DNA from: SYOC01 sp050185455
GTDB taxonomy: Bacteria > Desulfobacterota > Binatia > Bin18
Reading direction: 5' to 3'
Length of the DNA stretch: 13,478 nucleotides
NCBI GenBank assembly: GCA_050185455.1
Contig: JBFWZL010000128.1
Coordinates: forward strand, 1 to 13,478
Position 1 is the stretch's first letter. The number at the start of each line of letters is the position of its first letter. The notes beneath the pieces were generated by a model that did not search any database, was not told the DNA's origin, and saw only the letters and a program-made list of their open reading frames with translations. Both the position numbers and the translations under genes were made by a program. This document shows, in pieces, positions 13,478-13,478 of this stretch.

Positions 13478-13478
13478 T

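Overview
The window reads as chromosomal DNA of a free-living Gram-negative bacterium of middling to slightly high GC. Evidence for a diderm is a lipoprotein with a BamE/SmpA-like fold and an exported M15-type cell-wall peptidase. Standard TGA, TAA and TAG stops are all in use. The gene mix (F420/FMN LLM-type oxidoreductase, tiny AlaLysPro histone-like protein, AhpD-like, rhodanese and HesB/IscA-like proteins) would fit an uncultured deltaproteobacterium- or Binatota-like lineage. That placement is inference only; there is no rRNA gene. I saw no tRNA, CRISPR array, transposase or phage gene, and no gene-free stretch longer than 300 bases.

Layout. 12-2197: a secreted, lysine-rich, M15/DUF882-like peptidase with an EF-hand-like loop, then a small AhpD-like CxxC protein. 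2399-5385: proS, pyrF (2-base gap) and gcvH, all on the plus strand. 5423-7418: ftsB on the minus strand divergent from eno, then a 37-residue histone-H1-like gene closed by a near-perfect bidirectional terminator. 7425-10125: a minus-strand gene of unknown function, then a 661-residue ABC-F ATPase. 10255-11567: an LLM-class oxidoreductase overlapping a small lipoprotein gene by 4 bases. 11637-12656: a rhodanese domain joined in frame to a class III nucleotide cyclase across one TGA codon. 12686-13249 (minus strand): a HesB/IscA-like protein with a non-standard C-terminus.

The most notable item is the rhodanese-cyclase gene. Its TGA (11850-11852) lies where the rhodanese catalytic cysteine belongs. 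The frame stays open and homologous on both sides, and a hairpin with bacterial SECIS-like spacing follows. The simplest interesting reading is selenocysteine at the sulfurtransferase active site of a protein that also carries a cyclase domain, a possible chalcogen or redox sensor linked to a cyclic nucleotide. A sequencing error or a real nonsense mutation cannot be excluded from this window alone.

Secondary oddities are two 7-bp-period short tandem repeats (one inside proS, one before the LLM gene), a C10 tract in the peptidase gene, a 9-bp hairpin sharing bases with the likely ftsB promoter, a Lys for Arg change in the PyrF phosphate-binding motif, and a missing cysteine in the IscA-like protein.
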